From NCBI GenBank assembly GCA_937902695.1, contig CALFNI010000026.1, positions 1-8,609 on the forward strand: DNA of 8,609 bases. The letters are read 5' to 3'. This DNA is from an uncultured Rhodanobacteraceae bacterium. GTDB taxonomy: Bacteria > Pseudomonadota > Gammaproteobacteria > Xanthomonadales > Rhodanobacteraceae. The notes under the pieces were generated by a model. It made no database searches, was not told where the DNA came from, and was given only the letters and a program-made list of their open reading frames with translations. Below are positions 6,573 through 8,609 of this stretch, one piece after another. The position numbers and the translations under genes were made by a program. How positions within the stretch are numbered: position 1 is the stretch's first letter; each line of letters starts with the position of its first letter.

Positions 6573-6589
6573 GCCGCGACGAGCGCGGC
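6573..6589 (-). terminator. Possible weak terminator after fumC
   Basis: GCCGCG (6573-6578) and CGCGGC (6584-6589) pair around a five-base loop about 33 bases after the fumC stop. On the minus strand only TTTC follows, so termination would be inefficient. In the same 151-base gap a second imperfect hairpin (6526-6548) lies in the leader of the secreted-protein gene. I see no convincing promoter for that gene there, so partial read-through from fumC is possible. Confidence 0.35.
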
Positions 6590-6621
6590 ACGCTTTTACA
6601 TTCAGGTTGACGCTCGCCGTC

Positions 6622-8016
6622 TCAGCCGCCCGCCGAACCGCCGTGGATGCCGCCTTTCGTCAGCGCCTCGGGATCGAGCAGCGCCGCGAGCTCGCTGCGC
6701 GAGAGGCCGGTCGTTTCGAGCGCGACGTCGAGGATCGCGCGGCCTTCCTTGTATGCCTGCTTGGCCGTCGACGCGCCCTTTTCATAACCGATCACCGGAT
6801 TCAATGCAGTGACGAGGATCGGATTTCTTTCCAGCGCTTCCTTGATGCGGTCTTCACGCACCTTGAAGCCGGCGATCGCCTTGTCGGCGAGGAGGCGCAC
6901 CGCGCTCGCCAGTATCCCGATCGACTGCAGGAGGTTGAGTCCGATCACCGGCAACATGACGTTCAACTGGAAGTTGCCGCTTTGGCCGGCGATCGTGATC
7001 GTGGTGTCGTTGCCGATGACCTGCGCGCAGACCATCGCCATCGCTTCGGGAATGACCGGATTGACCTTGCCCGGCATGATCGACGAGCCGGGCTGCAGCG
7101 CCGGGAGCTCGATCTCGCCGAGGCCCGCCAGCGGGCCGGAGTTCATCCAGCGAAGGTCGTTCGAGATCTTCATCAACCTGCACGCGAGCGTCTTGAGCTG
7201 TCCCGAGAGCTCGACCGCCGCGTCCTGCGAGCTGATGCCCTCGAAATAGTTGTCGGCCGATTCGAACTTCACTTTCGTCATGCGCGAAAGCTCGGCCGCG
7301 ATCGCAGGTCCGAGCTTGGCATCGGCGTTGATGCCGGTGCCGACCGCCGTGCCGCCCTGCGGCAGGCGGCGCAGGCGCTTCAGCGCATCGGTGATGCGCT
7401 CGATGTTCGAGCGGATCTGCGCGGCCCAGCCGCCGAGCTCCTGCCCGAACGTCACCGGCATCGCGTCCATCAGATGCGTGCGGCCGGTCTTGGCCACCTT
7501 GCGCAGCTCGCGCGCGCGCTGCTCGAGCGTCTTCCTGAGGTGCGCAAGCGCCGGCAGCAGCTGCTCGGTCGTCAACAGCGTCGCGCTCACCTGGATAGCG
7601 GTCGGGATGACGTCGTTCGACGACTGGCCGTTGTTGACGTCGTCGTTCGGATGCACCTTGACGCCGGCGTTCGCCGCGACGTGCGCGATGACCTCGTTCG
7701 CATTCATGTTCGACGACGTGCCGGACCCCGTCTGGAACACGTCGAGCGGGAATTGCGCATCGAACTCGCCGGCCGCGACGCGCCCGGCAGCCTTGCGGAT
7801 CGCACGCGCCTTTGTCTTCCCGAGGTGGCCAAGATCGGCGTTCGCCTGCGCCGCCGCCGACTTGATGAGCCCGAGCGCGCGGATGAACTCGCGCGGCATC
7901 GGCGTACCGGAGATCGGGAAGTTGTCGACCGCGCGCTGCGTCTGCGCGCCGTAGAGCGCGTCGGCGGGCACCTTCAACTCGCCCATGCTGTCGCGCTCGA
8001 TGCGGTAGTCGCTCAT
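6622..8016 (-). CDS. fumC: Class II fumarate hydratase
   Basis: This cytosolic, iron-independent, homotetrameric enzyme reversibly hydrates fumarate to L-malate in the TCA cycle. The 464-residue product has the normal FumC length. Superfamily regions appear in order: TGSGTSSNMNANEV at 96-109, VNNGQSSNDVIPTA at 127-140, TGRTHLMDAMPVT at 177-189 with the catalytic-dyad His181, and the signature GSSIMPGKVNP at 310-320 with catalytic Ser311. ALNPVIGYEKGA at 404-415 and the C-terminal helices complete the fold. The pattern fits fumarase rather than aspartase or argininosuccinate lyase. The ATG at 8016 has GAGG five bases upstream; the open frame running further upstream lies antisense to purB and is not coding. 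It is transcribed divergently from purB. The C-terminus ends in a short Gly/Ser tail. Confidence 0.97.
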   Translation of the reverse strand: MSDYRIERDSMGELKVPADALYGAQTQRAVDNFPISGTPMPREFIRALGLIKSAAAQANADLGHLGKTKARAIRKAAGRVAAGEFDAQFPLDVFQTGSGTSSNMNANEVIAHVAANAGVKVHPNDDVNNGQSSNDVIPTAIQVSATLLTTEQLLPALAHLRKTLEQRARELRKVAKTGRTHLMDAMPVTFGQELGGWAAQIRSNIERITDALKRLRRLPQGGTAVGTGINADAKLGPAIAAELSRMTKVKFESADNYFEGISSQDAAVELSGQLKTLACRLMKISNDLRWMNSGPLAGLGEIELPALQPGSSIMPGKVNPVIPEAMAMVCAQVIGNDTTITIAGQSGNFQLNVMLPVIGLNLLQSIGILASAVRLLADKAIAGFKVREDRIKEALERNPILVTALNPVIGYEKGASTAKQAYKEGRAILDVALETTGLSRSELAALLDPEALTKGGIHGGSAGG

Positions 8017-8053
8017 TGGAGCCTCGAAGGGAAAGTAATAACCGGGGTCAGCG

Positions 8054-8059
8054 ATTATA
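8054..8059 (-). promoter_or_regulatory. -10 box of the fumC promoter
   Basis: On the minus strand a perfect TATAAT lies 37 bases before the fumC ATG, giving an expected start near 8047 and a leader of about 30 bases. No good -35 box is found 16-18 bases upstream (the bases there are GGCGGA-like), so the promoter may be weak or need an activator. The purB promoter must lie in the same 78-base gap; I could not place it with confidence. Confidence 0.5.
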
Positions 8060-8073
8060 GCGGCTCGGTGTAA

Positions 8074-8609
<536 letters not shown>

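Noticed and set aside
6607..8073. 488-residue plus-strand frame antisense to fumC
   Set aside because: It is a high-GC shadow of fumC with Arg/Asp/Leu-rich composition and no ribosome binding site or domain.

Overview
The window is GC-rich bacterial chromosome with short intergenic gaps and housekeeping content. I see no insertion sequence, phage, CRISPR, tRNA or rRNA. The gene set suggests a gammaproteobacterium, most likely of the Xanthomonadales/Lysobacterales: class II fumarase beside adenylosuccinate lyase, an FkpA/Mip-like FKBP, and a YtrA-type GntR regulator with an ABC exporter. The taxon is an inference from gene content and protein wording; no marker RNA is present.

Left part (81-2373, minus strand): UDP-glucose 6-dehydrogenase (ugd) lies downstream of a periplasmic FKBP-type prolyl isomerase. 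A strong intrinsic terminator at 1471-1502 separates them. The FKBP gene has a plausible sigma70 promoter at 2463-2491.

Centre (2597-5333, plus strand): a compact four-gene operon. A near-consensus sigma70 promoter has a 22-bp inverted repeat over its -10 box. It is followed by an unrecognised 132-residue exported or membrane-anchored protein with two tandem repeats, a short YtrA-like GntR repressor, an ABC ATPase and an ABC-2-type permease. All three internal junctions overlap or nearly overlap, and the operon ends at a bidirectional intrinsic terminator. The simplest model is a self-repressed, stress-inducible ABC system whose inducer is not visible in the sequence. The leading small protein is the least explained part.

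Right part: converging on that terminator is a minus-strand gene for a secreted protein of unknown function, with an N-terminal module, a long Pro/Ala linker and a duplicated C-terminal beta-rich module. Upstream of it, also on the minus strand, is fumC, which is divergent from purB. purB runs off the right edge of the window. FumC and PurB belong to the same lyase superfamily and meet at fumarate, which PurB releases and FumC hydrates.

The largest gap without a gene is 2374-2667 (294 bases). It holds two divergent promoters and the operon's operator. The most interesting signals are the operon with its leading repeat protein, the operator, a hairpin that could mask the first ribosome binding site, and the duplicated-domain secreted protein.
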